A stretch of 64,000 nucleotides of DNA, taken from positions 62,001 through 126,000 of the forward strand of contig NZ_CP043959.1 of assembly GCF_008632955.1 (NCBI RefSeq), written 5' to 3'. Below, in pieces: positions 17,358-26,997 of the stretch. The notes below the pieces were generated by a model. That model was not told the DNA's origin and did not search any database. It worked only from the letters and a program-made list of their open reading frames with translations. The translations under genes were made by a program, and so were the position numbers. This stretch comes from Streptomyces tendae. GTDB taxonomy: Bacteria; Actinomycetota; Actinomycetes; Streptomycetales; Streptomycetaceae. The first letter of the stretch is position 1. The number at the start of each line of letters is the position of its first letter.

Positions 17358-19184
17358 CTAGAACGCCGCCTCGTCCAGTTCCATCAGGTCCAGCTCGACA
17401 CCCTCGGAGACCTTGCGGGCCAGGGTGACGCCCGGCAGGACGTTGGCCGCGAAGAACTTCGCCGCGGCGATCTTGCCGGTGTAGAAGGCCTTGTCCTTGG
17501 CGGATGCCGTCGGGAGCTTCTCGGCGGCGATCGCGGCGCCCTTGAGCAGCAGGTAGCCGACGACGACGTCACCGGAGGCCAGCAGCAGGCGGGTGGTGTT
17601 CAGGCCCACCTTGTAGATGTTCTTGACGTCCTGCTCGGTGGCCGCGAGGTCGGTGAGCATCAGGCCGACGATGGCCTCCAGCTCGACGGCGGCCTTGGCC
17701 AGGTGCTCGCGGGCGCCCGCCAGCTCCTCGCCGCCCTCGCCGACCGCGAGGAACTTCTTGATGTCCTCGGCGAGGGAGTTCAGGGCGGCGCCCTGGTTAC
17801 GGACGATCTTCCGGAAGAAGAAGTCCTGGCCCTGGATGGCGGTGGTGCCCTCGTACAGGGTGTCGATCTTGGAGTCCCGGATGTACTGCTCGATCGGGTA
17901 CTCCTGCAGGAAGCCGGAGCCGCCGAAGGTCTGCAGCGACTGGGCGAGCTGCTCGTAGGCCTTCTCCGAGCCGTAGCCCTTGACGATCGGCAGGAGCAGG
18001 TCGTTCATCGCGTGCTCGGTGGAGGCGTCCTCGCCGTTCGCCTCCTTGACCTGGATGGCGTCCTGGATCGAGGCGGTGTACATCACCAGGGCGCGCATGC
18101 CCTCCGCGTACGCCTTCTGCGTCATGAGCGAGCGGCGCACGTCGGGGTGGTGGGTGATGGTGACCTTGGGCGCGGTCTTGTCCATGAAGTTCGCCAGGTC
18201 GGGACCCTGGACGCGCTCCTTGGCGTACTCCAGGGCGTTCAGGTAGCCCGTGGACAGCGTGGAGATCGCCTTCGTGCCGACCATCATGCGGGCGAACTCG
18301 ATGATGCGGAACATCTGGCGGATGCCGTCGTGCTTGTCGCCGATCAGCCAGCCCTTGGCGGGGTGCTTGTCGCCGAACGTCATCTCGCAGGTGTTGGAGG
18401 CCTTCAGGCCCATCTTGTGCTCGACGTTCGTGGCGTAGACGCCGTTGCGCTCGCCCAGCTCGCCGGTCTCGAAGTCGAACTCGTACTTCGGGACGAGGAA
18501 GAGGGACAGTCCCTTGGTGCCGGGGCCGGCGCCCTCGGGACGCGCGAGCACGTAGTGGAGGATGTTCTCCGACATGTCGTGCTCACCCGAGGTGATGAAA
18601 CGCTTCACGCCCTCGATGTGCCAGGAGCCGTCCTCCTGCTGCACGGCCTTGGTGCGGCCCGCGCCCACGTCCGAGCCGGCGTCCGGCTCGGTGAGCACCA
18701 TCGTGGAGCCCCACTGCCGCTCCGTGGCGATCTTCGCGATGTGCTTCTGGACCTCGTTGCCCTCCTCGAAGAGGATGCCCGCGAAGGCGGGGCCCGAGGA
18801 GTACATCCACACGGCCGGGTTGGCGCCCAGAATCAGCTCGGCGTAGGCCCAGATGAGGGAACGGGGCGCGGTGGTGCCGCCGATCTCCTCGGGCAGGCCG
18901 AGACGCCAGTACTCGGAGTCCATGAAGGCCTTGTAGCTCTTCCTGAAGGACTCGGGGACGGGCGCGGTGTTGGTCACCGGGTCGAAGACCGGCGGGTTGC
19001 GGTCGGCGTCCGTGAAGGACTCCGCGAGCTCGTTCTCCGAGAGGCGGGTCAGCTCCTCCAGGATGCTCTTCGCGGTCTCGACGTCCATCTCCTCGAACGG
19101 GCCCGTGCCGTACAGCTTGTCGCGCCCGAGTACCTCGAAGAGGTTGAACTCGATGTCGCGGAGATTCGACTTGTAGTGCCCCAT
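17358..19184 (-). CDS. Acyl-CoA dehydrogenase (long form with C-terminal domain)
   Basis: A 608-residue flavoprotein. A short N-terminal segment ([20 protein letters not shown]) typical of the long ACAD subfamily precedes the helical N-domain, the FAD-binding beta domain ([19 protein letters not shown], about 155-175) and the C-domain with the catalytic Glu in [15 protein letters not shown] (about 450). A further helical C-terminal extension runs to [11 protein letters not shown]. It catalyses alpha,beta-desaturation of acyl-CoA in beta-oxidation. GGAG lies before the ATG. Two TACC-N4-GGTA-type operators upstream suggest TetR-family control linked to fatty acid supply. Confidence 0.92.
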   Translation of the reverse strand: MGHYKSNLRDIEFNLFEVLGRDKLYGTGPFEEMDVETAKSILEELTRLSENELAESFTDADRNPPVFDPVTNTAPVPESFRKSYKAFMDSEYWRLGLPEEIGGTTAPRSLIWAYAELILGANPAVWMYSSGPAFAGILFEEGNEVQKHIAKIATERQWGSTMVLTEPDAGSDVGAGRTKAVQQEDGSWHIEGVKRFITSGEHDMSENILHYVLARPEGAGPGTKGLSLFLVPKYEFDFETGELGERNGVYATNVEHKMGLKASNTCEMTFGDKHPAKGWLIGDKHDGIRQMFRIIEFARMMVGTKAISTLSTGYLNALEYAKERVQGPDLANFMDKTAPKVTITHHPDVRRSLMTQKAYAEGMRALVMYTASIQDAIQVKEANGEDASTEHAMNDLLLPIVKGYGSEKAYEQLAQSLQTFGGSGFLQEYPIEQYIRDSKIDTLYEGTTAIQGQDFFFRKIVRNQGAALNSLAEDIKKFLAVGEGGEELAGAREHLAKAAVELEAIVGLMLTDLAATEQDVKNIYKVGLNTTRLLLASGDVVVGYLLLKGAAIAAEKLPTASAKDKAFYTGKIAAAKFFAANVLPGVTLARKVSEGVELDLMELDEAAF

Positions 19185-19243
19185 GGCGACGGCTCCGTTT
19201 GAGAGGGATCGGCGAGGGACTGATTCCTCGCAACTGAATCACG

Positions 19244-19280
19244 TACCGACAAGTAGCTCCGATGATGCTACCCGTCGGTA
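19244..19280. promoter_or_regulatory. Paired TACC-N4-GGTA operators upstream of the acyl-CoA dehydrogenase
   Basis: TACCCGTCGGTA (19269-19280) is a 12-bp dyad, and TACCGACAAGTA (19244-19255) is the same dyad with one mismatch. Together the 14-bp arms 19244-19257 and 19267-19280 also form an inverted repeat (12 of 14). They lie 60-96 bp before the dehydrogenase start. Short dyads of this kind are typical of TetR-family fatty-acid regulators. Confidence 0.6.
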
Positions 19281-19347
19281 ATAAGAAGCAACCCCGATCC
19301 GGACATCTGTGACCCAGCCCTCGCGCGGGGTCAGTAGTCTGTGCGCC

Positions 19348-19812
19348 ATGTACGGCTACGACCAGAGCGCGGGGACACAGCAGGGTTACGTGCCGCCGCA
19401 GCAGCAGATGCCGGGCGGGTACGGGCAGCAGGCGCCTGCGTATCCCGAACCGTCCGCACCTTCGCTCGCCGACGCCGTGCGCGCGTTCACCACGGGCCAG
19501 ATGGCGGCGGAGGACTTCCAGCAGATCTTCGCCACGTCCAAGGTCTACTGCCCGCGCGGTGACAACCCCGGCTTCCTCGCCCTGCACAACACCCAGCAGC
19601 CGGTGATCCCGATGTTCACCTCACTCAAGGAGCTGCGGCGGTACGCGGGCAAGGAGTCCAAGTACTTCGTGATCACCGGCGCCGAGGTGATCGACCTGCT
19701 GCCCACGGGCTACGGCTTCGTGCTGGACATGGAGGGCGAGCACCGGATGGTGTTCGACGCCAAGGCCGTGGAGCAGATGGTCGAGTTCGCCATGCGCCGC
19801 ATGTATGGCTAG
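19348..19812 (+). CDS. SseB-family protein with Gln/Gly/Tyr-rich N-terminus
   Basis: A 154-residue protein. The first 40 residues are low complexity (MYGYDQSAGTQQGYVPPQQQ, then GGYGQQAPAYPEP); residues about 45-150 form an SseB N-terminal-type domain (FTTGQMAAEDFQQIF, VYCPRGDNPGFLAL, IPMFTSLKELRRYAGKES, VLDMEGEHRMVFD). The molecular function is unknown; the fold is found next to secretion or immunity systems in other bacteria. TAGTCT lies 9-14 bases before the ATG and no ribosome site is seen, so the transcript may be leaderless. It is divergent from the acyl-CoA dehydrogenase. Confidence 0.8.
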   Translation: MYGYDQSAGTQQGYVPPQQQMPGGYGQQAPAYPEPSAPSLADAVRAFTTGQMAAEDFQQIFATSKVYCPRGDNPGFLALHNTQQPVIPMFTSLKELRRYAGKESKYFVITGAEVIDLLPTGYGFVLDMEGEHRMVFDAKAVEQMVEFAMRRMYG

Positions 19813-19877
19813 AGCCGTCCCCGTGTGCGTGGCGAAGGCCGTCGTCGCGGCCGGCCGGTGCCGTCGTCCTCGTGCGG

Positions 19878-19903
19878 AGCCCGGAGGGAATTCCCTCCGG
19901 GCT
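19878..19903 (+). terminator. Perfect 26-bp palindromic terminator with T tract
   Basis: AGCCCGGAGGGAA is followed directly by its reverse complement, then TTTCTCC. It ends the SseB-like gene and separates it from pirin. Confidence 0.8.
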
Positions 19904-19925
19904 TTCTCCGTTCGAGGTGGCAAGA

Positions 19926-19941
19926 AGTTCAACGCTCAACT
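19926..19941. promoter_or_regulatory. Candidate operator before pirin
   Basis: AGTT and AACT flank an 8-bp core, and TCAAC occurs twice in direct orientation two bases apart. It lies 28 bp before the pirin start. The match to any regulator class is weak. Confidence 0.3.
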
Positions 19942-19968
19942 AAAGTGGGCGTACCCGAGGAGGTACCC

Positions 19969-20949
19969 ATGCCTGCAGTGACCGTCGAGAACCCGCTGAC
20001 GCTGCCCCGTGTGACCGCTCCCGCCGACGCCGTGGCACGCCCCGTGCTCGCCGTCACGACCGCGCCCAGCGGTTTCGAGGGCGAGGGCTTCCCGGTGCGC
20101 CGGGCGTTCGCGGGGATCAACTACCGCCATCTCGACCCGTTCATCATGATGGACCAGATGGGTGAGGTGGAGTACGCGCCCGGCGAGCCCAAGGGCACCC
20201 CGTGGCACCCCCACCGCGGCTTCGAGACCGTCACCTACATCGTCGACGGGATCTTCGACCACCAGGATTCCAACGGCGGTGGCGGCACCATCACCAACGG
20301 CGACACCCAGTGGATGACGGCGGGCTCCGGCCTGCTGCACATCGAGGCGCCGCCGGAGCACCTGGTGATGTCCGGCGGACTCTTCCACGGCCTCCAGCTG
20401 TGGGTGAACCTCCCCGCCAAGGACAAGATGATGGCGCCCCGCTACCAGGACATCCGCAGCGGCAGCGTCCAGCTGCTCACCTCCCCGGACGGCGGCGCGC
20501 TGCTCCGCGTCATCGCCGGCGAGCTGGACGGCCACGAGGGTCCGGGCATCACCCACACGCCGATCACGATGATCCACGCCACGCTCGCGCCGGGAGCGGA
20601 GGTCACCCTGCCCTGGCGGGAGGACTTCAACGGCCTGGCGTACGTGATGGCCGGACGCGGTGCGGTGGGCGCCGAGCGTCGTCCGATCCACCTCGGGCAG
20701 ACCGCGGTGTTCGGCACCGGCGGCTCGCTGACCGTCCGCGCGGACGAGAAGCAGGACTCGCACACGCCGGACCTGGAGGTCGTCCTGCTCGGCGGCCGGC
20801 CCATCCGCGAGCCCATGGCGCACTACGGGCCGTTCGTGATGAACACCAAGGACGAGCTGATGCAGGCCTTCGAGGACTTCCAGAAGGGCCGCCTCGGCAC
20901 GGTCCCGGCCGTGCACGGCATGACGGAAAAGGGTCCGCAGGAGGCCTGA
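19969..20949 (+). CDS. Pirin-family bicupin
   Basis: A 326-residue protein with the pirin N-terminal cupin: iron-ligand motif HPHRGFETVTYIVDG (His residues about 74-78) and later HIEAPPEHLVMSGGLFHGLQLWVN, with Glu and His completing the metal site. The C-terminal cupin follows from about residue 190. Bacterial pirins act as quercetinases or as modulators of metabolic enzymes such as pyruvate dehydrogenase, and several respond to redox stress; which applies here is unknown. GAGGAGGT is placed ideally before the ATG. It stands alone, between a terminator and a convergent gene. Confidence 0.9.
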   Translation: MPAVTVENPLTLPRVTAPADAVARPVLAVTTAPSGFEGEGFPVRRAFAGINYRHLDPFIMMDQMGEVEYAPGEPKGTPWHPHRGFETVTYIVDGIFDHQDSNGGGGTITNGDTQWMTAGSGLLHIEAPPEHLVMSGGLFHGLQLWVNLPAKDKMMAPRYQDIRSGSVQLLTSPDGGALLRVIAGELDGHEGPGITHTPITMIHATLAPGAEVTLPWREDFNGLAYVMAGRGAVGAERRPIHLGQTAVFGTGGSLTVRADEKQDSHTPDLEVVLLGGRPIREPMAHYGPFVMNTKDELMQAFEDFQKGRLGTVPAVHGMTEKGPQEA

Positions 20950-21018
20950 ACCCCTACGCGCCGTGAGGCCTCGTCCGGTTGAGGGCGGGGCCCTCGGCGT
21001 TCCCGACGCCGACCCCGC

Positions 21019-23163
21019 TCAGCCGGATCCGTCGGCGTCCTTGCGTTCGTAGAGCTCGAACCAGATGCTCTTGCCGCGGCCGCGGGGGGCGACTCCCCAG
21101 CTGTGGGCCAGGAGCTCGATGAGGAGCAGGCCCCGGCCCGAGGACGCCAGCTCCCCCGGCCTGCGCGGATGCGGCAGGTCGTCGGCGGTGTCGGTGACCT
21201 CGACCCGGATGCGGCGGCCGTCGCCGCCGTCCGTGATCTCCGCGAGGAGCAGGGCGTCGGCGTCGGTGTGCACGAGGACGTTGGTCAGCATCTCCGACAG
21301 CAGCAGCACCGCCGAGTCCACCTGGTCGTCCGAGGGCCAGTCGTGCAGCAGCTCGCGCAGCTGCTGGCGGGCGATGCCCACGCGTTCCGGCTCGGCCTGC
21401 GCCACCGTGAGCACCGTACGGCGCACCGGAGGCGGCACCGTCTCGTCCGCGCCGCAGCCGCAGGCGTCGCCCTGCCGGGTCAGCAGGAGCAGCGCGATGT
21501 CGTCCTCACGGCGGTCGGCCAGCGGGCCGGTGGTGTGGTGCGAGGAGGGGCCGTGCACCGCCTGGACCAGGGCGTCGGCCAGCTCCTCCTGGGTGCCCCG
21601 GTGCTGTTCCAGGATCTCCCGCAGCCGCTGCCAGCCGGTGTCCAGGTCGTGGCCGCCGGTCTCGATCAGCCCGTCCGTGCAGATCAGCAGGGTTTCGCCG
21701 GGCTCCAGGACCAGCCGGGTGGTCGGGTAGTCGGCGTCCGGGTCGATGCCCAGCGGCAGTCCGCCGGCCGTCGGCCGGGTCAGCACCGTCGCGTCGGCCA
21801 TCCGGATGACCGGATCGGGATGCCCGGCACGGGCGACCTCCAGGACCCCGGCCCCCGGGTCGACCTCGGCGTACAGGCAGGTCGCGAAGCGCATCTCGGT
21901 CGGATCCTCGCCGATGCCGTGCAGGAAGCGGGAGGCGCGCGCGAGCACGGCGTCCGGCCGGTGGCCCTCCGAGGCGTACGCCCGCAGCGCTATCCGCAGC
22001 TGGCCCATCAGCCCCGCGGCCCGTACGTCGTGGCCCTGTACGTCGCCGATGACCAGCGCGAACCGGCCTCCCCCGGACGTCGTCCGGGAGGTGCCGCCGG
22101 GCAGGGGGATCACGTCGTACCAGTCGCCGCCGACCTGGAGCCCGCCGCCGGTCGGGACGTAGCGGGCGGTGACGTCCATGCCGGGGATGCCCGGACCGAG
22201 CTTCGGCATCATCGAACGCTGCAGGCCCTCGGTCAGCGCCTTCTCGCTCTCCGCGGTGCCCGCGCGGGACAGCGCCTGCGCCAGCATCCGGGCGACCGTG
22301 GTCAGCACGGAACGCTCATCCGGGGTGAACGCGACCGGGTAGGTGAAGGCGGCCAGCCAGGCGCCCATCGTGCGGCCGGACGCGGTCAGCGGCAGGAACG
22401 CCCAGGACTGACGGCCGAAGCGCTGGGCGAGCGGCCAGGTGAGCGGGTAGCGGGACCTGTACTGCTCCGGGGAGGAGAGGTAGACCGCGCGGCCCGTGCG
22501 GACCACCTCGGCGGCCGGATAGTCCGTGTCCAGGGGCATGTAGAAAGGGCTGTCGGCGCCGGGCTCGTGCCCGTGGTGGCCGATGATCGTGAGCCGGTCG
22601 CCCTCCACGCCGAACACGGCCAGGCCGTCCGGGGTGAACCCCGGCATCGACAGGTTGGCCGCGACCCGCAGCACCTCCTGCGTCGAGCGGGCCTCCGCCA
22701 GGGCGCGGCCGGCGTCCAGCAGGAACGCCTCGCGGGAGCGCCGCCAGTCACCGGTCACCGCGCTGCGCGCGGCGGGTGTGCCCGGCGCCGGCTCGGTCAC
22801 CTCCTGGAGGGTGCCGGTCAGCACGTAGGACTTGCGCTCGGTGTCGAAGGAGGGCTTGGAGCGGCTGCGTACCACCCGGACGACCTGGTTCTGGTCGTCC
22901 ATGATCCGGATGCGCACCTCGGCGAGCGTGCCCTCGGCGACGGCCAGCTGGACGATCCCGGTGATCTCGTTCCAGTCGACGGGGTGGAGGCGGGCCCGGA
23001 CCTGCGCCTCCGTGAGCGTGGCCTCCTCGGAGGGCAACCCGAGCAGCCGGGCCGCCACGGCATCGACCGCGACCAGCCCGGATGCGGTGTCCCAGTGCCA
23101 CACGCCGGTTCCGAGGGCGGCGAGGACGTCCCCCAGGGCGGGCAGGGGCTCACCAGTGCGCAT
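21019..23163 (-). CDS. Multidomain regulator: PAS-GAF-SpoIIE phosphatase-HATPase
   Basis: A 714-residue protein. A PAS domain (about 10-115) is followed by a GAF domain (about 140-300), a PP2C/SpoIIE phosphatase domain (GGDWYDVIPLPGG near 345, VIGDVQGHDVRAAGLMGQLR, then ICTDGLIETGGHDLD) and a C-terminal RsbW-type HATPase (LLSEMLTNVLVHTDADALL, then GRGLLLIELLAHSWG). Fusing phosphatase and anti-sigma-type kinase is typical of Streptomyces partner-switching regulators acting on anti-anti-sigma factors. A Cys-rich spot (GDACGCG) lies between phosphatase and kinase. It diverges from aspS across the parS site. Confidence 0.9.
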   Translation of the reverse strand: MRTGEPLPALGDVLAALGTGVWHWDTASGLVAVDAVAARLLGLPSEEATLTEAQVRARLHPVDWNEITGIVQLAVAEGTLAEVRIRIMDDQNQVVRVVRSRSKPSFDTERKSYVLTGTLQEVTEPAPGTPAARSAVTGDWRRSREAFLLDAGRALAEARSTQEVLRVAANLSMPGFTPDGLAVFGVEGDRLTIIGHHGHEPGADSPFYMPLDTDYPAAEVVRTGRAVYLSSPEQYRSRYPLTWPLAQRFGRQSWAFLPLTASGRTMGAWLAAFTYPVAFTPDERSVLTTVARMLAQALSRAGTAESEKALTEGLQRSMMPKLGPGIPGMDVTARYVPTGGGLQVGGDWYDVIPLPGGTSRTTSGGGRFALVIGDVQGHDVRAAGLMGQLRIALRAYASEGHRPDAVLARASRFLHGIGEDPTEMRFATCLYAEVDPGAGVLEVARAGHPDPVIRMADATVLTRPTAGGLPLGIDPDADYPTTRLVLEPGETLLICTDGLIETGGHDLDTGWQRLREILEQHRGTQEELADALVQAVHGPSSHHTTGPLADRREDDIALLLLTRQGDACGCGADETVPPPVRRTVLTVAQAEPERVGIARQQLRELLHDWPSDDQVDSAVLLLSEMLTNVLVHTDADALLLAEITDGGDGRRIRVEVTDTADDLPHPRRPGELASSGRGLLLIELLAHSWGVAPRGRGKSIWFELYERKDADGSG

Positions 23164-23270
23164 TGCACCACTTTATGAAGATGGTTCCGAAAACTTCCAC
23201 CGATGTCGTTCGCCCGCGGCACGGGGAATGGCGGAACAGCGATCTTGGCCCGGCCGGTAGGCTTGGGGGA

Positions 23271-23284
23271 GTTTCACGTGAAAC
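23271..23284. promoter_or_regulatory. parS: parS centromere site (ParB binding)
   Basis: GTTTCACGTGAAAC is the perfect 14-bp core of the bacterial parS palindrome, and one of the two flanking bases also matches the 16-bp consensus. It lies between the SpoIIE-type gene and aspS, 36 bp before the aspS start. Streptomyces carry many such sites clustered around oriC, where ParB assembles for chromosome segregation during sporulation. Confidence 0.9.
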
Positions 23285-23319
23285 AACGACCCCGATCCGC
23301 GAAGGCTGGATGAACGACG

Positions 23320-25083
23320 ATGCATCGGTACAGGTCCCACACCTGCGGCGAGCTCCGCGCCTCTGACGTCGGCACCGACGTCCGGCTGAGTGGCTGGCTG
23401 CACAATCGGCGCGACCTGGGCGGCATCCTCTTCATCGATCTGCGCGATCACTACGGGATCACGCAGTTGGTGGCCCGTCCGGGCACCGAGGCCTACGAGG
23501 CACTCGACAAGCTGTCCAAGGAGACCGTGGTCCGCGTCGACGGCCAGGTCGTCTCGCGCGGCGCGGAGAACGTGAACCCCGACCTGCCGACCGGTGAGGT
23601 CGAGGTCGAGGTCAACGCCGTCGAGGTGCTGGGCACCGCGGCTCCGCTCCCCTTCACCATCAACGCCGAGGACGGCGTCAACGAGGAGCGGCGCCTGGAG
23701 TACCGCTTCCTGGACCTGCGCCGCGAGCGCATGCACCGCAACATCATGCTGCGCACGCAGGTCATCTCGGCGATCCGCCACAAGATGACCGCGCTGGGCT
23801 TCAACGAGATGACCACGCCGATCCTGTCCGCGACCTCCCCCGAGGGCGCGCGCGACTTCGTGGTCCCCTCGCGTCTCAACCCCGGCAAGTTCTACGCGCT
23901 GCCGCAGGCCCCGCAGCAGTTCAAGCAGCTGCTGATGATCTCGGGCTTCGACCGCTACTTCCAGATCGCGCCCTGCTTCCGCGACGAGGACGCCCGCGCC
24001 GACCGCTCGCCGGGCGAGTTCTACCAGCTCGACGTCGAGATGAGCTTCGTCGAGCAGGAGGACGTCTTCCAGCCGATCGAGAAGCTGATGACCGAGCTGT
24101 TCGAGGAGTTCGGCAACGGCCGTCATGTGACGTCGCCGTTCCCGCGCATCCCGTTCCGCGAGGCGATGCTGAAGTACGGCTCCGACAAGCCGGACCTGCG
24201 GGCCCAGCTGGAGCTCGTCGACATCACCGACGTCTTCGAGGGCTCGGAGTTCAAGGCCTTCGCCGGCAAGCACGTGCGCGCGCTGCCGGTGCCGGACGTG
24301 TCCGGCCAGCCCCGCAAGTTCTTCGACCAGCTGGGTGACTACGCCGTCTCCCAGGGCGCGAAGGGCCTGGCATGGGTGCGCGTCGGCGAGGACGGCTCGC
24401 TGACCGGTCCGATCGCCAAGTTCCTCACCGAGGCGAACGTCGCCGAGCTGACCAAGCGGCTGGCGCTGGCCCCGGGCCACGCGGTGTTCTTCGGCGCGGG
24501 CGAGTTCGACGAGGTCTCCAAGATCATGGGCGCGGTGCGGGTCGAGGCCGCCAAGCGCGCCGGGCAGTTCGAGGAGAACGTCTTCCGCTTCTGCTGGATC
24601 GTCGACTTCCCGATGTACGAGAAGGACGAGGAGACCGGCGCGATCGACTTCTCGCACAACCCGTTCTCGATGCCGCAGGGTGGCCTGGAGGCCCTGGAGT
24701 CCCAGGACCCGCTGGACATCCTGGGCTGGCAGTACGACATCGTCTGCAACGGCGTCGAGCTGTCCTCGGGCGCGATCCGGAACCACGAGCCGGAGATCAT
24801 GCTCAAGGCGTTCGAGATCGCGGGCTACGACCGCGAGACGGTCGAGGACAAGTTCGCCGGCATGCTGCGCGCGTTCCGCTTCGGCGCCCCGCCGCACGGC
24901 GGCATCGCCCCCGGCGTGGACCGCATCGTCATGCTCCTCGCCGACGAGCCGAACATCCGCGAGACGATCGCCTTCCCGCTCAACGGCAACGCCCAGGACC
25001 TGATGATGGGCGCGCCGACGGAGCTGGAGGAGACGCGGCTGAAGGAGCTGCACCTGTCGGTGCGCAAGCCCCAGCCGAAGTAG
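23320..25083 (+). CDS. aspS: Aspartyl-tRNA synthetase
   Basis: A 587-residue class IIb synthetase. The OB-fold anticodon-binding domain ([37 protein letters not shown], shown by its GWLHNRRD segment) occupies about 1-110. The catalytic domain follows with motif 1 near [10 protein letters not shown], motif 2 ([19 protein letters not shown], about 220-238), a bacterial GAD insertion (about 300-410) and motif 3 ([19 protein letters not shown], about 525-543). It charges tRNA-Asp, and in organisms without AsnRS also tRNA-Asn. The start [13 protein letters not shown] is the usual Streptomyces one; no strong ribosome site precedes it. Confidence 0.96.
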   Translation: MHRYRSHTCGELRASDVGTDVRLSGWLHNRRDLGGILFIDLRDHYGITQLVARPGTEAYEALDKLSKETVVRVDGQVVSRGAENVNPDLPTGEVEVEVNAVEVLGTAAPLPFTINAEDGVNEERRLEYRFLDLRRERMHRNIMLRTQVISAIRHKMTALGFNEMTTPILSATSPEGARDFVVPSRLNPGKFYALPQAPQQFKQLLMISGFDRYFQIAPCFRDEDARADRSPGEFYQLDVEMSFVEQEDVFQPIEKLMTELFEEFGNGRHVTSPFPRIPFREAMLKYGSDKPDLRAQLELVDITDVFEGSEFKAFAGKHVRALPVPDVSGQPRKFFDQLGDYAVSQGAKGLAWVRVGEDGSLTGPIAKFLTEANVAELTKRLALAPGHAVFFGAGEFDEVSKIMGAVRVEAAKRAGQFEENVFRFCWIVDFPMYEKDEETGAIDFSHNPFSMPQGGLEALESQDPLDILGWQYDIVCNGVELSSGAIRNHEPEIMLKAFEIAGYDRETVEDKFAGMLRAFRFGAPPHGGIAPGVDRIVMLLADEPNIRETIAFPLNGNAQDLMMGAPTELEETRLKELHLSVRKPQPK

Positions 25084-25097
25084 TCGCCGCTTACGGG

Positions 25098-25130
25098 AAG
25101 GGCCCGGAACCGACACGGTTCCGGGCCCTT
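25098..25130 (+). terminator. 15-bp hairpin terminator of aspS
   Basis: Arms 25098-25112 and 25116-25130 are perfectly complementary around a 3-nt loop, 15 bp after the aspS stop. Confidence 0.85.
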
Positions 25131-25148
25131 TGCGTTGCCGCCGACGCC

Positions 25149-25460
25149 TCAGAACCCGTCCATCGACCCGGCGAGCACCGCGCCGAGCGCGCCGTAGAAA
25201 CTGCAGCGCACCGAGTGCTTCCTCCGGCGGCGCAGGGCGAAGCCGAGGGCGATCAGCGTGACGAAGAGTCCGCAGAGGACCATCGGCGCGATCGGGTTGA
25301 AGACGTGGTGGAGGAACCCCGCGATGCCGGTCCACACGAGGAGCGGCAGTGTTGACCCGTACACCAACGTCCGGAACCGGATGCGCTGCGGACCCGACGA
25401 CAGCACGCGGTTGTGGAAGACCTCGATGTGATTCCTGGTCAGACAGTGCTCGGACCGCAT
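25149..25460 (-). CDS. Small two-helix membrane protein, unknown function
   Basis: A 103-residue protein starting MRSEHCLTRNHIEVFHNRVL, with two membrane helices (LPLLVWTGIAGFLHHVF and APMVLCGLFVTLIALGFAL), a basic cytoplasmic turn (RRRRKHS) and a short Gly/Ala tail. I do not recognise a family. It begins an accessory stretch (25.1-30.2 kb, all leftward) between the core genes aspS and metG, and lies 3' of the broken nuclease gene. A longer reading to 25595 would add an Arg-rich, shadow-like N-terminus. Confidence 0.5.
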   Translation of the reverse strand: MRSEHCLTRNHIEVFHNRVLSSGPQRIRFRTLVYGSTLPLLVWTGIAGFLHHVFNPIAPMVLCGLFVTLIALGFALRRRRKHSVRCSFYGALGAVLAGSMDGF

Positions 25461-25489
25461 GCGGCCATTCGACCACCGGTGACCGGGAC

Positions 25490-26401
25490 TCAGGAAGCGG
25501 TCGGCTCCTCCGCCTCGCCGGCGAAGAGACCCTTGGCCTCGGAGACGGTCAGGGAGCGGTCGAACCAGGTGGCGAGGGTGTCGAGGTCGGTGCACCCGGT
25601 GATGCGCTCCCGGACGTCGTCCGGGACGGTGAGCCCGCGCACCTTCAGCGCGCGCAGGATTGCCTCCGACTTCCCCTCGGCTTTCCCTTCGCTCTTCCCC
25701 TCGAGGTACTTCTCCTCGAAGAGCGTGCCGTGTCCCGGGAAGTGGGTGACGACGTTCTGCATCAACTTCCTCCAGTTCTCCCTGGCCGGAGTGGACTCCA
25801 GCCCGACTTCCACGACTCCGAACCAGGACTTCGTGACGTCCGGCTCAAAGGACACGAGTCCGCGGGCGACCGCTTCCAGTATGGCCGCGGCCCGCCTGCT
25901 CTGGCTGTGCACAATGGCCGAAAGCGCCGCGAGAGCCGGCTGCTGGACCACCGTCGCTTCATCGGTCACCTCCGGGACGGTCTGTGGTCCGAGCACGAAT
26001 GGACGGGTAACCTGCGTCGTCCAGGGGCCGACCGAGCATGCGAAGGGGCCCATGGCCCAGGTGGCCGTCGAAGGATCACGGCAGACGGCGACCAGCAAGA
26101 CCGGCAGGTCGTACTTCGCGCGCAGATACGAGACCTAGTACGCCCAGTTCCTTGCCTTCTCCGGGTCCTTCTTCGTCTGTGCCTCGACGGCCAGGACGAA
26201 GTGTTCGCCCATGTCGGGCTCGAACATGAGGACTGTGTCGGCGCGGCGCTCCATAGGACGGATCTCGGTCGTGTCCGGGGACAGCTCGTGGAAGTCCGTC
26301 TTCATCGGCGGTGGCAGTCCCAGTGCCTCGAAGACGGGGGCGAGGGCCTCCGGATGCTCCTGGAAGAGCCGATGGGAGGCCTCGTGTGTTGCGGTGACCA
26401 T
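25490..26401 (-). pseudogene. Rpn-like PD-(D/E)XK nuclease/transposase relative, broken by one TAG
   Basis: The two halves lie in the same frame: codons from 26401 read MVTATHEASHRLFQEHPEAL...FVLAVEAQTKKDPEKARNWAY, then TAG at 26137-26135, then directly VSYLRAKYDLPVLLVAVCRD and on to 25490. The junction is seamless, so a single substitution (for example TAC or TAT to TAG) interrupted a 303-codon gene. The N-terminal half carries the Glu-x-Gln catalytic-strand motif (VEAQ) of Rpn-type nucleases; the C-terminal half has the family's charged repeat (GKSEGKAEGKSEAILRALKVRG). Relatives are abundant multicopy proteins in Streptomyces. No frameshift is present, so decay looks recent; a sequencing error at one base is the alternative. 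Confidence 0.8.
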
Positions 26402-26503
26402 GAGCGCACGTTAGGGCGCTCATGGTCATCAGGTCGGGCGTATGCGGGCACGTTCACCCGTTCGAGGGTGGGGGGAATGTTCCCGCGGGTTGGGGTGGAG
26501 GGG

Positions 26504-26869
26504 TCAGCGGGCCACGAACTGGGTGAGGATGGCCTGGACCTCGTAGATGTCGACGCCCTTCGTGAAGGTCTTCTGGATGGGGGTCGGGGCGCCGGAGATC
26601 CAGATCTTCAGTTCGGCGTCGAGGTCGAAGTGGCCCGCGGTCTCCACCGCGAAGTGGGAGATGCTGCGGTACGGGATCGAGTGGTACTCGGTCTTCTTGC
26701 CGGTGATGCCCTGCTTGTCGACCAGGATCAGCCGGCGGTCCGTGAACAGTATGGTGTCGCGGATCAGCAGGAACGCCGCGTGCACCTGCTCGCCGTGGCC
26801 CAGGAGCCGGGCGTAGTCCTGCTGGGCCTTGGCTGGGTCGACGGTGTGCGCGTTGCCGAAGAGTGCCAT
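26504..26869 (-). CDS. Bacterial PH-domain protein
   Basis: A 121-residue protein covering one bacterial pleckstrin-homology domain: FLLIRDTILFTDRRLILVDKQGITGKKTEYHSIPYRSISHF, seen as the strand set LIRDTILFTDRRLILVD, then ELKIWISG, then a C-terminal helix (VDIYEVQAILTQFV). The DRRL-x-L-x-D and Y-x-S-I-PY-x-SI motifs are typical of this family. No ligand is known. GGGGGAG lies before the ATG. It sits 128 bp downstream of the HD/Hsp90-like gene on the same strand and could be the third gene of that module, although such PH proteins also occur alone. Confidence 0.85.
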   Translation of the reverse strand: MALFGNAHTVDPAKAQQDYARLLGHGEQVHAAFLLIRDTILFTDRRLILVDKQGITGKKTEYHSIPYRSISHFAVETAGHFDLDAELKIWISGAPTPIQKTFTKGVDIYEVQAILTQFVAR

Positions 26870-26997
26870 GGTTTGTGCTCCCCCACATGTGGTGTCCGTG
26901 GCGACCGGACGTTCGGGCCGCCGTGAGGCGATCTTCGCAAGCCGGACGGCCTCGGAGAAGGGGTGTTCTCTTCCGGGGCCGTGCTGTAGCGCGTGCG

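Noticed and set aside
20981..21012. Small GC stems between pirin and the SpoIIE-type gene as a terminator
   Set aside because: Only 6-bp stems with tiny loops were found, too weak to separate from background GC symmetry.
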